Shown: positions 17,788-26,435 of the stretch, piece by piece
How positions within the stretch are numbered: the stretch's first letter is position 1
Layout of the letters: every line of letters begins with the position of its first letter
DNA from: Labedella endophytica
GTDB lineage: Bacteria; Actinomycetota; Actinomycetes; Actinomycetales; Microbacteriaceae
Length of the DNA stretch: 64,000 bases
NCBI RefSeq assembly: GCF_003990045.1
Contig: NZ_RZGZ01000003.1
Location: forward strand, 124,001 to 188,000
Reading direction: 5' to 3'
Notes under the pieces: model-generated
Told to the model about the DNA's origin: nothing
What the model saw: the letters and a program-made list of their open reading frames with translations, nothing else
Databases searched by the model: none
Program-made: the position numbers and the translations under genes

Positions 17788-19592
17788 CCTCTGCAGATTT
17801 CGCGGTCGACGTCCGCGGACTCACGGTCACGGCCGGGTCCACGACTCTCGTCGACGACGTCACGTTCCGCATCGCTCCCGGCGAGCGGGTAGGGCTCATC
17901 GGCGAGTCCGGCTCCGGCAAGTCGGTCACCTCGACGGCCATCATGGGCCTGTTGCCCGACACCCTCTCGACGAGCGGCAGCGTGTCGGTGGCGGGAGGCG
18001 GGGACAACCTGCTCGGGAAGAGCGACGCCCGGCTCGCGAGACTGCGCGGCTCCGCCATGTCGATGGTCTTCCAGGAGCCCATGACGGCGCTCAACCCGCT
18101 CATGCGGGTGGGTCGGCAGGTCGCCGAGATCATGACGATCCACCGCACCGCGTCGCCCGCCGAGGCGGACCGTCGGGCGGTCGCGCTCCTCGACGACGTC
18201 GGACTGCCGAACCCGGCCGAGACCGCGAAGGCGTACCCGCACCAGCTGTCCGGCGGTCAGCGCCAGCGCGTGATGCTCGCGATGGCGCTCGCCAACGACC
18301 CCGCCCTGCTCGTGTGCGACGAACCGACCACGGCGCTCGACGTGACCGTGCAGAAGCAGGTGCTCGACCTCGTGCTCCGGGCGGTGACCGAGCGCGGCAC
18401 GGGACTGCTCTTCATCACGCACGACCTCGCCGTCGTGGCGAGCGTGTGCGAACGCGTACTCGTCATGAACGCGGGTGTCGTCGTGGAGGAGGGGCCGATC
18501 GAGACCGTCTTCACCCGGCCGCAGCACCCCTACACGCGCGGACTCCTCGCCGCCTCGGACCTCACGGCCACGGACGCGGGCGGGCGGTTGTTCACGATCG
18601 CGACGGCCGCGGGCTACGACCCCGCGCGGTTGCGGCGCGACGCGGACGCCGAGACCGCGGCGGTGGATTCTCCCTCCTCGACGGTTCGGACTCCGGCCGA
18701 GGCTCCGGCCGCCGTCGTGGAGCCGTCGGCGGCCCCCGTGTCCGAAGCCGCCGATGCCGTCTCGACCGCCCCGCCCATCGTGAGCGTGCGCGGACTCACC
18801 AAGACCTACGTGCGCTCGCGCAGTGGTCTCTTCGGTCGCGCCGCCCGCGTCGAGGCCCTCCGCGGTCTCGACTTCGACATCCGCGAGGGCGAGCGCTTCG
18901 GCATCGTGGGGGAGTCCGGCTCCGGCAAGTCCACCCTGCTCCGCATCCTGTCCGGTCTCGACCAGCCGACCTCCGGCGACGTGGAGGTGGTCGGCACGTC
19001 GCTCCGCGGCGCGAAGGAGAGGGACCTCGGGGAACTGCGACGCACCCTGCAGATCGTCTTCCAGGACCCGATGGGCTCTCTCGACCCGCGCATGTCGGTC
19101 GGTGACATCGTCGCCGAACCGCTCCTCAACCCCGCCAACCTGCGCTCCGGCGTCGCGGCGTCCCCCGCCGAGAGGCGACGGCTCGTGGCCGAGATGCTCG
19201 ATCACGTCGGCCTACCGGCCGCCTCGGTCGAACGCTTCCCCCACGAGTTCTCCGGCGGGCAGCGGCAGCGCATCTCGATCGCACGGGCCCTCGTCTGCCG
19301 ACCGCGCGTCCTCGTGGCGGACGAACCCGTCAGCGCGCTCGACGTCTCCGTGCGCGCCCAGGTCCTCAACCTGCTCGCCGACCTCGTCGACGAGTACGGT
19401 CTGACGCTCGTGTTCGTCTCGCACGACCTCGGCGTCGTCCGGCACCTCTGCGACACGGTCGCCGTGATGCGTGCGGGCGAGATCGTCGAGACCGGTCCGA
19501 CCGAGCAGCTGTACGACGCCCCGGCGCACGAATACACCCGCCAACTCGTCCTCGCGACACCGACCCTTCAGCACACCTTGGAGAACGCGTGA
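17784..19592 (+). CDS. Fused double ABC ATPase of the peptide importer (DppD-DppF type)
   Basis: A 602-residue protein with two complete nucleotide-binding domains that power the importer. Domain 1: Walker [10 protein letters not shown], signature LSGGQRQRV, Walker [14 protein letters not shown], plus the oligopeptide/dipeptide C-terminal extension [11 protein letters not shown]. An Ala/Glu/Pro-rich linker (about residues 285-335) follows. Domain 2: Walker [10 protein letters not shown], signature FSGGQRQRI, Walker [13 protein letters not shown]. The DppD and DppF halves, usually separate, are fused, as in several actinobacterial and rhizobial systems. It overlaps both neighbours by 4 bases, so the operon is translationally coupled. 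Confidence 0.95.
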   Translation: MTSADFAVDVRGLTVTAGSTTLVDDVTFRIAPGERVGLIGESGSGKSVTSTAIMGLLPDTLSTSGSVSVAGGGDNLLGKSDARLARLRGSAMSMVFQEPMTALNPLMRVGRQVAEIMTIHRTASPAEADRRAVALLDDVGLPNPAETAKAYPHQLSGGQRQRVMLAMALANDPALLVCDEPTTALDVTVQKQVLDLVLRAVTERGTGLLFITHDLAVVASVCERVLVMNAGVVVEEGPIETVFTRPQHPYTRGLLAASDLTATDAGGRLFTIATAAGYDPARLRRDADAETAAVDSPSSTVRTPAEAPAAVVEPSAAPVSEAADAVSTAPPIVSVRGLTKTYVRSRSGLFGRAARVEALRGLDFDIREGERFGIVGESGSGKSTLLRILSGLDQPTSGDVEVVGTSLRGAKERDLGELRRTLQIVFQDPMGSLDPRMSVGDIVAEPLLNPANLRSGVAASPAERRRLVAEMLDHVGLPAASVERFPHEFSGGQRQRISIARALVCRPRVLVADEPVSALDVSVRAQVLNLLADLVDEYGLTLVFVSHDLGVVRHLCDTVAVMRAGEIVETGPTEQLYDAPAHEYTRQLVLATPTLQHTLENA

Positions 19593-21004
19593 CCCCCTCG
19601 ACCATCACGACCACCGTCCGACCGAGCGCACTCGCCGCCTCCGAGATCGTCGCGGGCTATCGCGCGGGCGACTTCACCCCCGTCGATGTCGCGCGGGATG
19701 TGATCGCCGCCGTCGACGCGCGGAACTCCGAGCTCAACGTCTTCGCGTCGTACGTCCCCGACGAGGTCGTCGCGGATGCCGAGGCGAGCGCTGTGCGTTG
19801 GGCGGCGGGCGAGGAGCTCGGCCCGCTCGACGGCGTGCCCGTCACGGTGAAGGAGAACATGCACCGCCGCGGGGTGGCGTACCAGTCGGGCACGGCCGCG
19901 GGGAGCCCGGCCTTCCCGGACACCGACAACCCGGCCGTCGAGCGGCTGCTCGAGGCGGGGGCCGTCATCGTCGGTTCCACGACCATGCCCGACTGGGGCA
20001 TGTTGTCGTCCGGGGTGTCGAGCCTGCACGGCATCACCCGCAGCCCGTGGAACCCGGCGTGGACCGTCGGGGGCTCGAGCGGAGGCGCCGGTTCGGCCGC
20101 GGCCGCGGGCTTCGGGCCGATCCACCTGGGCAGCGACATCGGGGGATCGGTGCGTCTCCCGGCGACGTGGGCCGGCCTCGTCGCACTCAAGCCGAGCGAC
20201 GGCCGCATCCCGCACGACACCCCGTACTTCGGGCGCTCGCTCGGTCCCCTCGGGCGCACCGTCGCCGACGTCGCCCTGGCCATGACCGCCGTCTCCCGCC
20301 CGGACTGGCGCGACTACACGTCGCTCCCGCCCGCCGAGCTCCCGTGGACGGCGCTCGAGGGCGACGTCCGGGGCCTGCGCGTGGGTCTCCAGCTCGATCC
20401 CGGGGCGGGGATGCCCGTCGATCCCGAGGTGACCGCGTCCGTCCGGGCGGCGGCCGATCTGTTCGCCTCCGCGGGGGCCGAGGTCGTCGAGCTCGCCCCG
20501 GCGCTGACGCCCGAGATGCTCGAGGCCGTCGACCTCTTCTGGCGCGTGCGCTTCTGGAACACCTACTCGAAGCTCTCCGTCGCCGACCGGCAGCGCGTGC
20601 TGCCGTTCATCGTCCAGTGGTGCTCGGGCGGCGCCGACGTCGCCGGGCGTCGCGTACTCGAGGCGTACGACACGATGCAGGCGATGCGTGAAGCGACCGT
20701 TGCGGCGAGCCAGCCGTTCGACGTCGTGCTCTCCCCGGTGTCCCCGGTCGCCGCGTTCCCCGCGGAGTGGCCGATGCCGTTCGGCGAGGCCGACGAAGGC
20801 ATGGCGCACATCGCCTACTGCGTGCCGTACAACATGTCGGGCCAGCCCGCATCCAGCATCAACAGCGGCTTCACGTCCGACGGTCGCACGATCGGCCTGC
20901 AGATCGCAGGTCGTCGGCACGACGACATCGGAGTGCTGCGCGCGACCGCCTGGTACGAGTCGGCGCGGCCGGAGTCTGCGACACCCGTCTTCCCCATCCG
21001 CTGA
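19589..21004 (+). CDS. Amidase (amidase signature family)
   Basis: A 471-residue amidase-signature hydrolase that cleaves C-N amide bonds. The Ser-cisSer-Lys triad is in place: Lys about 88 in VPVTVKEN, Ser about 163 in [10 protein letters not shown] and nucleophile Ser about 187 in [11 protein letters not shown]. The spacing (75 and 24 residues) matches the family. GTG start at 19589 overlaps the ATPase stop by 4 bases (GTGA), so it is the last gene of the peptide/amide uptake operon and probably acts in the cytoplasm on the imported compound. The exact substrate is unknown. A nested-palindrome hairpin repeat follows 58 bases after the stop. Confidence 0.92.
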   Translation: MTPSTITTTVRPSALAASEIVAGYRAGDFTPVDVARDVIAAVDARNSELNVFASYVPDEVVADAEASAVRWAAGEELGPLDGVPVTVKENMHRRGVAYQSGTAAGSPAFPDTDNPAVERLLEAGAVIVGSTTMPDWGMLSSGVSSLHGITRSPWNPAWTVGGSSGGAGSAAAAGFGPIHLGSDIGGSVRLPATWAGLVALKPSDGRIPHDTPYFGRSLGPLGRTVADVALAMTAVSRPDWRDYTSLPPAELPWTALEGDVRGLRVGLQLDPGAGMPVDPEVTASVRAAADLFASAGAEVVELAPALTPEMLEAVDLFWRVRFWNTYSKLSVADRQRVLPFIVQWCSGGADVAGRRVLEAYDTMQAMREATVAASQPFDVVLSPVSPVAAFPAEWPMPFGEADEGMAHIAYCVPYNMSGQPASSINSGFTSDGRTIGLQIAGRRHDDIGVLRATAWYESARPESATPVFPIR

Positions 21005-21062
21005 CGTTCGCACTGCTGACGCCCACGTTTCCCGCCCCTCCCGCCCCGCCCCGCTCAGCCCG

Positions 21063-21148
21063 AGAAGTGCGGACTTTCGCCCCTTTGCGACCAGAAGTGC
21101 GGACTTTCGCCCCTTTCGCGACCACGGAGGGGGCGGAAGTCCGCACTT
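21063..21148. repeat. Nested-palindrome hairpin repeat, two left arms and one right arm
   Basis: A 30-bp unit (21063-21092), whose core is AAGTGCGGACTTTCGCCCC, is followed by a second copy (21093-21116 identical for 24 bases). A right arm at 21130-21148 is complementary to the core with one mismatch. The arm itself is nearly palindromic (GAAGT-GCGG-ACTTTC), so each arm can also fold alone. It lies between the amidase stop and the aldo/keto reductase start and may act as a terminator. Related copies are at 22230-22283 and 63018-63071. Confidence 0.85.
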
Positions 21149-21232
21149 CGCGAGGGTGAAGTTGATGCGCGGCGCGATACTGGGGAGGCCGGCCACGGCG
21201 GTCCGGCGTCCCTGCGAGGGTGAGGAGCGGCG

Positions 21233-22210
21233 ATGGAATACGTCCGATTGGGTCGGAGCGGTCTGAAGGTCTCGGCGGTCACGCTCGGCTGCATGAGCTA
21301 CGGCGTCCCCGAGCGTGGGTCGCATGAGTGGAGCCTCTCCGAGGACGAGAGCCGCCCGTTCATCCGCCGGGCCCTCGAGCTCGGCATCACGACCTTCGAC
21401 ACCGCGGACGTCTACAGCGACGGCACGAGCGAGGAGATCGTCGGACGGGCCTTGCGCGACTTCGCCCACCGGGACGACGTCGTCATCGCCACGAAGGTGC
21501 ACGGCCGAATGCGGCAGAGTCCGAACGGCGGCGGGCTCTCCCGTTCGCACATCCTCTCTGCGATCGACGCGAGCCTCGACCGTCTCGGCGTCGACCACGT
21601 GGATCTCTACCAGATCCACCGCTGGGATCCCGAGACGCCCATCGAGGAGACCATGGAGGCGCTCCACGACGTCGTCCGCTCCGGAAAGGCCCGCTACATC
21701 GGGGCATCGTCCATGTGGGCGTGGCAGTTCGCGAAGGCACAGCACGTCGCCGACCTCGGCGGCTTCACGCGGTTCGTGTCGATGCAGGACCAGTACAACC
21801 TCATCAATCGGGAGGAGGAACGGGAGATGCACCCGCTCTGCCTCGACCAGGGGGTCGGCGTGCTGCCGTGGTCCCCGCTCGCGCGGGGACGCCTCACGCG
21901 CGAGTGGGACGACCGCACGGTGCGCAGCGAGACGGACGTCTTCGGTCAGACCCTCTACGGCCAGCGGGAGGAGAGCGATCGCGCGGTCTCCGAGGCCGTC
22001 GCCTGGGTCGCCGAGGAGCGCGGTGTGCCGCGCGCGCAGATCGCGCTCGCGTGGGTGCGGCAGCAGCGAGCGGTGACGTCGCCGATCGTCGGCGCGACGA
22101 AGCTTGAGCACCTCGAGGACGCCGTCGCCTCCGTCGACATCGAGCTGACCGAGGCGGAGACGACAGCCCTCGAAGCGATGTACGTCCCCCGGGACCCCGA
22201 GGGCTTCTGA
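21233..22210 (+). CDS. Aldo/keto reductase
   Basis: NADPH-dependent carbonyl reductase of the AKR superfamily (YajO/potassium-channel-beta-like branch), 325 residues, TIM barrel. The catalytic tetrad is visible: Asp about 56 in TTFDTADVYS, Tyr about 61, Lys about 88 in VVIATKVHG and His about 129 in DLYQIHRWD. The C-terminal cofactor motif is SPIVGATKLEHLEDAV. The ATG is preceded by GAGGAG at 9 bases. It appears monocistronic, flanked on both sides by copies of the hairpin repeat. The physiological substrate cannot be told. Confidence 0.95.
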   Translation: MEYVRLGRSGLKVSAVTLGCMSYGVPERGSHEWSLSEDESRPFIRRALELGITTFDTADVYSDGTSEEIVGRALRDFAHRDDVVIATKVHGRMRQSPNGGGLSRSHILSAIDASLDRLGVDHVDLYQIHRWDPETPIEETMEALHDVVRSGKARYIGASSMWAWQFAKAQHVADLGGFTRFVSMQDQYNLINREEEREMHPLCLDQGVGVLPWSPLARGRLTREWDDRTVRSETDVFGQTLYGQREESDRAVSEAVAWVAEERGVPRAQIALAWVRQQRAVTSPIVGATKLEHLEDAVASVDIELTEAETTALEAMYVPRDPEGF

Positions 22211-22229
22211 CCACTCTTCACCTGTGCGA

Positions 22230-22317
22230 AAGTGCGGACTTTCGCCCTCTTCCTCCCGTCTCAGGGGGCGAAAGTCCGCACTTCGGCGGGGGAGGAGGAC
22301 CGATGTCCGCACATCGG
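22230..22317. repeat. Nested-palindrome hairpin repeat plus a variant palindrome
   Basis: Left arm AAGTGCGGACTTTCGCCC (22230-22247) and its exact complement at 22266-22283, separated by 18 bases, form a perfect 18-bp stem. Within each arm GAAAGT and ACTTTC flank GCGG, giving a second palindrome. Seventeen bases further, CCGATGT-CCGC-ACATCGG (22300-22317) repeats the same architecture with different flanks but the same central CCGC. It follows the aldo/keto reductase stop by 19 bases. Confidence 0.88.
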
Positions 22318-22390
22318 CGGGGAGGGTGGACGGGGGATATCCGTCACGCGAGGGACGCGCCCGGAGGGGTGCGGATGGTGCGATGAGGGT

Positions 22391-23803
22391 ATGAGTATTG
22401 CGCAGCCCCGTCGTCCGATCACGAACCGTCCGATCGCCCGCCCTCCGCGGAGGAAGGGTGCGCTCGCCGGGGCGCTCGCCGTCGTGTCCGCGCTGCTCCT
22501 CTCGGCCTGCACTCCGGCGGGCGACGACGAGGCGAGCCCCGCGCCCTCGGCGGTCTCGATCCCCGACACCCCGGTGGGTGAGCAGGTCTCGTGGACGCTC
22601 GACGCGCTCAACGGCGAGATCGATCCGACGGCGGCCGAGATCGAGGAACGGCTGAACGCCGACATGCTCGCGGCGGTCACGGGGGAGCAGCTCGTCGACA
22701 TCGTCGACCAGCTCGCAGCGGGGGAGCCGTGGACCCCGACGTCGTACGAGGGTACCGAGACGCAGGCCGTGTCGACGATCGTGAGCGACAGCCAGGGCTC
22801 CCTCGACCTGCAGGCATCCGTCGATGCGGACGGACTCATCTCCGGACTGCTCTTCCAGCCGACACCCGCCGATCGCACGCCGGCGGCGAGCTGGGACGAG
22901 CTCGAGGAGAACGTCGAGGCGCTCGACGTTCCGACGAGCCTGCGCGTCACCGAGGTGACCGGGGGTGAGACCGGCGACGTCGTGCTCTCCGTGGGCGACG
23001 ATGCGGCTCAGCCGCTCGGTTCCATCTTCAAGCTCTACGTCCTCGGGGCCGTCGTCGCGGCGATCGAGGACGGGCGGATCGCGTGGGACGACTCCCTCGA
23101 GATCACGGACGACCTCAAGAGCCTGCCGTCCGGCGAGCTCCAGGACGAGGAGAGCGGGACGACCGTGACCGTTCAGGAGGCGGCGGAGAAGATGATCGCG
23201 ATCAGCGACAACACCGCCACCGACATGCTCATGGACGCCGTGGGCCGGGAATCCGTCGAGCAGGCGCTCGCCGACATGGGGCACTCCGACCCGTCGCTGA
23301 ACACGCCGTTCCCCTCCACGCGCGCCCTCTTCCAGATCGGCTGGGGCGACGACGGCGCGCTGCGTGACGCGTGGCGGGACGGTGACGAGGCCGAACGCCG
23401 CGCGCTGCTCGACGCCCTCCCCGGCGGTCTCATCGACGTGGAGCCCACCGCGCTCGTCGACGCGGTCTGGATCGACGGCGTCGACTGGTTCGCGAGCCCC
23501 GACGATCTCGTCGCCGCCCATCTCGCCCTGCAGGAGCTCGCGGACACGGAGGCGGGTGGGCCCGTGCGCGACATCCTCTCGGCCAACCCCGGATTCGCTC
23601 CCGAGGTCGTGGACCCGTTCGACTACGTGGCCTTCAAGGGTGGCAGCTCCGTCGGCGTACTCGCGGGCAGCTGGTATGTGGAGAAGGGCGACGAGGCCTA
23701 CGTGATCACTCTGCAGTCGTCGACGGAGAACCCCGGTGCGCTCGTGGATCAGGCGCTCTACTTCGGCCAGGCGCAGGACGCGATGGCGCTGCTCGCGGGC
23801 TGA
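22391..23803 (+). CDS. Beta-lactamase-fold serine hydrolase lipoprotein
   Basis: A 470-residue exported lipoprotein: basic N-terminus, hydrophobic segment, then the lipobox LLSACT. Residues 50-175 form an N-terminal domain like the LpqF/NTF2-type module found before many actinobacterial serine hydrolases. The C-terminal half is a class-A beta-lactamase-like domain with SIFK (S211, K214), SDN (272-274) and KGG (416-418), the three active-site motifs. A clear Glu166-type omega loop is not evident, so a hydrolase or carboxypeptidase/esterase role is as likely as true beta-lactamase activity. The start ATG is preceded by GATGAGGGT. It stands alone upstream of the SOS mutagenesis genes. Confidence 0.87.
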   Translation: MSIAQPRRPITNRPIARPPRRKGALAGALAVVSALLLSACTPAGDDEASPAPSAVSIPDTPVGEQVSWTLDALNGEIDPTAAEIEERLNADMLAAVTGEQLVDIVDQLAAGEPWTPTSYEGTETQAVSTIVSDSQGSLDLQASVDADGLISGLLFQPTPADRTPAASWDELEENVEALDVPTSLRVTEVTGGETGDVVLSVGDDAAQPLGSIFKLYVLGAVVAAIEDGRIAWDDSLEITDDLKSLPSGELQDEESGTTVTVQEAAEKMIAISDNTATDMLMDAVGRESVEQALADMGHSDPSLNTPFPSTRALFQIGWGDDGALRDAWRDGDEAERRALLDALPGGLIDVEPTALVDAVWIDGVDWFASPDDLVAAHLALQELADTEAGGPVRDILSANPGFAPEVVDPFDYVAFKGGSSVGVLAGSWYVEKGDEAYVITLQSSTENPGALVDQALYFGQAQDAMALLAG

Positions 23804-23878
23804 TCGGGGCCTGATCCGGGGTCACCGAACGCCGCCTCGGCGGCGGGGGATTCGAGTTCACGACGCGCCGCATCCGGA

Positions 23879-23903
23879 TTGACTTATTCGAACATGTGTT
23901 CGA
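23879..23903 (+). promoter_or_regulatory. LexA (SOS) box and promoter of the imuA'-imuB-dnaE2 operon
   Basis: TCGAAC-ATGT-GTTCGA (23888-23903) is a perfect palindrome matching the actinobacterial/Gram-positive LexA operator consensus CGAAC-N4-GTTCG. It starts 3 bases after TTGACT (23879-23884), a good -35 hexamer, so LexA would cover the promoter. The imuA' start codon lies only 10 bases after the box, so the mRNA is very short-leadered or leaderless. Confidence 0.92.
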
Positions 23904-23913
23904 ATGTTTAACC

Positions 23914-24798
23914 ATGGCGCAGGCGGCGATCTCCTTCGACTCCAGTATGGAGACGGCCACTGACGCTGCCTTCGGCGAAGGAAGAGGCGCTGCCTTCGGC
24001 GAAGGAAGAGGCGCTGCCTCCGCCGCTCTCGCGGACGCCGAGGCCGTCGCGGACGCGCGGGCCTCGCTCGATCGCATCCTCGAACTGCAGGCCCGCATCC
24101 GCGGGATGCAGGAGACGAAGCTCGACACCCGGGCGCTCCCCACCGTGCCGGCGCTCGCCCCGCTCCTCCCCGGGGGCGCGCTGCGGGCAGGGTCGAGCTA
24201 CGCCGTGCACCGCTCGGCGATGCTCGCCATGGCGATGCTCGCCGGTCCGAGCGCCGCGGGATCCTGGTGTGCCGTCGTGGGTGTGCCGTCCTTCGGCGCG
24301 GAGGCGGCCGCGGGGCTCGGCATCGATCTCGAGCGGCTCGTGCTCGTCCCGGAGCCGGGGGACCAGTGGCTCGGCGTCACGGCGGCCATGGCCGACGTCG
24401 TCACCGTCGTGCTCACACGGCCGCCCGGGCGGGTGAACCCCGGGGACCTCGCGCGACTCTCCGCTCGTCTCCGGCAGCGGGGCGCCGCCCTCGTAGTGCT
24501 CGGCGACTGGCCCCAGAGCGAGGCGACGTTGCGCGTCTCGAGCGCCTCGTGGGAGGGCATCGGTCACGGCCACGGGCACCTCGCCGCCCGGCAGGTCACC
24601 GTCACGTCCGAGGTCAGGGGAGCCGGTCGTCCTGTGAGCACCACGCTGTGGCTGCCCGACGCGCGCGCCGGGGTGAGCGCCGTCGAGCCGGTCGCCGTTC
24701 CCGCCCGTCCCGACGTCCCGCGCCTCGACGGGGTCGAACGCGAGCACGATGTCGCGGATCGTCCCGCGCGCCACCTCCGTCCCGTCGAGGTGGCCTGA
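23914..24798 (+). CDS. imuA': Actinobacterial ImuA' (RecA-like mutasome accessory protein)
   Basis: A 294-residue, distantly RecA-like protein that acts with ImuB and DnaE2 in SOS-induced translesion synthesis. A degenerate RecA fold is suggested by ALPTVPALAPLLPGGALRAG, SAAGSWCAVVGVPSFGAEAA, GIDLERLVLVPEPGDQW and LSARLRQRGAALVVLG; the Walker A motif is not conserved, as in the family. The start at 23914 (MAQAAISFD) has no ribosome site and is just 10 bases from the SOS box. A start at 23896 would lie inside the LexA box and is rejected. A 24-bp tandem duplication near the N-terminus gives AAFGEGRG twice. The stop overlaps imuB. Confidence 0.88.
   Translation: MAQAAISFDSSMETATDAAFGEGRGAAFGEGRGAASAALADAEAVADARASLDRILELQARIRGMQETKLDTRALPTVPALAPLLPGGALRAGSSYAVHRSAMLAMAMLAGPSAAGSWCAVVGVPSFGAEAAAGLGIDLERLVLVPEPGDQWLGVTAAMADVVTVVLTRPPGRVNPGDLARLSARLRQRGAALVVLGDWPQSEATLRVSSASWEGIGHGHGHLAARQVTVTSEVRGAGRPVSTTLWLPDARAGVSAVEPVAVPARPDVPRLDGVEREHDVADRPARHLRPVEVA
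23965..24018 (+). repeat. 24-bp tandem duplication inside imuA'
   Basis: The 24-bp segment 23965-23988 is repeated exactly at 23989-24012, and the first six bases recur once more. It encodes the octapeptide AAFGEGRG twice in frame, in the variable N-terminal region of ImuA'. The unit contains the small palindrome CCTTCGGCGAAGG, which could promote slippage. Confidence 0.9.
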
Positions 24799-26435
24799 TG
24801 GCGCGCCGGGGGGCCGCGCTCGCGGCGCCCACCACGGCCCCGCCGCGTGTGCTGCTGCTGTGGTGCCCCGACTGGCCGGTCATCGCGGCGGCGGACGCCG
24901 CGGGTCTGTCTCCGTCCGCGCCGGTCGCGCTCGTGATGAAGGGCGAGGTCTTCGCATGCTCGGCTTCCGCCCGCCGCGAGGGGGTCGCTCGCGGGCTGCG
25001 CGTCCGCGAGGCGCAAGCGCGCTGCCCGGCGCTCACGGTCATGCCGTACGACGCGGACCTCGACCACCGCGCCTTCGAGCCGGTGATCGCCGCCGTCGAG
25101 GCCATCGTTCCCGGTGCCCAACTCGTCCGGCCCGGCACCCTCGCGGTGAAGGCGCGCGGCCCGAGCCGCTACTACGGCGGAGAGGCCGAGGCGGCCGCCG
25201 CGGTGCTCGCGGTGGTCGCGGACGCGCATCCGGCCGCCCGTGACCACGACGTACCGGCGCCACCCGGCGCGATCGCGCGCGTCGGCATCGCGGACACGCT
25301 CTTCGCCGCTGAGCAGCTCGCGAAGGCCCGCCTGCGCGGCCCGGAGGACGTCGTACGGGTGGTGCCGCCGGGTGGAGCGCGCGCGTTCCTCGCGCCCCTC
25401 CCGCTCGCGGTCTTCGACCGCCTGGAACTCGCGACCGTGCTGCGCCGCCTCGGGATCCACACGCTCGAGCACTTCGCGGCGCTCGACGCCCTCGACGTGC
25501 GCGACCGTTTCGGCGAGGAGGGCGAGCGGTTGCACGCGCTCGCGAGCGGCCTCGACCCCCGCGACGTCGACGCGCGCACACCTCCGCCCGACCTCGGAGG
25601 GGAGGCCGTCTTCGAGGCCGCCCTCGACCGCGTCGACCAGATCGCCTTCGCCTTCCGGCAGGTCGCCGACGATATCGTCGCCCGGTTGCGCGCAGCCTCC
25701 CTCGTCGCCACGGCCATCCGGGTCGAGATCGGGCTCGAGGACGTCGGGGTGCGCGAGAGGTCATGGCTTCACCCGCGCTGGTTCACGGCCTCCGACATCG
25801 TCGACCGGGTCCGCTGGCAGATCCAGGGCAACGGACGCACGGAGGGGCTCGAGGCCGCCGTCGAGCGCATCCGTGTGGAGCCCGAGAGCGTCGACGCGAT
25901 GTCGCGTCACGAGCAGGGCCTCTGGGGCAACGGCACCGATGAGCGCGTGCACCACGGGTTGTCGCGCGTCCAGAGCATGGTCGGGCACGACGGCGTGCTC
26001 ACGGCGCGGGTCACGGGTGGACGCATGCCGGGTCAACGGCAGCTGCTCGTGCCCTGGGGCGACCGCCCGCCGGGAGGAGACAAGGCGGTCGAGGCCTCGG
26101 CGACCCTCCCGTGGCCGGGATCCATCCCGGGTCCGGCGCCGAGCGTCGTGTTCCCCGAGCCGCGCCCCGTCGTGGTCACGGGTCCCGACGGGCACTCCGT
26201 CGAGGTCGACGACCGCGGCGCCTTCACGACCCCTCCGGCCCGCTTCGGCATGGGGGAGCGCCCTGAGCGCACGTCCCCGGTGAGCGCGTGGGCCGGTCCC
26301 TGGCCGGTCTCGGAGCGCTGGTGGGATTCCACCGCGCGGAGCCTACAGCGCGTTCAGCTCGTCGACGAGACGGGCAGGGCGTGGCTGCTCGTGCTCGCCG
26401 CCCACCGCTGGTGGGCCGAGGCGGTGTACGACTGA
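24798..26435 (+). CDS. imuB: ImuB, Y-family DNA polymerase-like mutasome protein
   Basis: A 545-residue Y-family-like protein that serves as the hub linking DnaE2, ImuA' and the beta clamp in SOS mutagenesis. The polymerase-like core starts with LLLWCPDWPVIAAADAAG, where the catalytic Asp/Glu of true Y-polymerases is altered, and includes CSASARREGVARGLRVREAQ, ARGPSRYYGG and LPLAVFDRLELATVLRRLGI (helix-hairpin-helix). The C-terminal half (from about residue 390) with GRMPGQRQLLVPWGD is the ImuB-specific region. The ATG at 24798 overlaps the imuA' stop and its own stop overlaps dnaE2, so all three are translationally coupled behind one SOS promoter. Confidence 0.93.
   Translation: MARRGAALAAPTTAPPRVLLLWCPDWPVIAAADAAGLSPSAPVALVMKGEVFACSASARREGVARGLRVREAQARCPALTVMPYDADLDHRAFEPVIAAVEAIVPGAQLVRPGTLAVKARGPSRYYGGEAEAAAAVLAVVADAHPAARDHDVPAPPGAIARVGIADTLFAAEQLAKARLRGPEDVVRVVPPGGARAFLAPLPLAVFDRLELATVLRRLGIHTLEHFAALDALDVRDRFGEEGERLHALASGLDPRDVDARTPPPDLGGEAVFEAALDRVDQIAFAFRQVADDIVARLRAASLVATAIRVEIGLEDVGVRERSWLHPRWFTASDIVDRVRWQIQGNGRTEGLEAAVERIRVEPESVDAMSRHEQGLWGNGTDERVHHGLSRVQSMVGHDGVLTARVTGGRMPGQRQLLVPWGDRPPGGDKAVEASATLPWPGSIPGPAPSVVFPEPRPVVVTGPDGHSVEVDDRGAFTTPPARFGMGERPERTSPVSAWAGPWPVSERWWDSTARSLQRVQLVDETGRAWLLVLAAHRWWAEAVYD

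Noticed and set aside
19568-23521. Minus-strand frame of about 1300 codons across the amidase, reductase and hydrolase genes
   Set aside because: It runs antisense through three clear genes and two hairpin repeats and has shadow composition.
23896-23914. Upstream ATG of imuA'
   Set aside because: It lies inside the LexA box, adds six residues not expected in the family and has no ribosome site.
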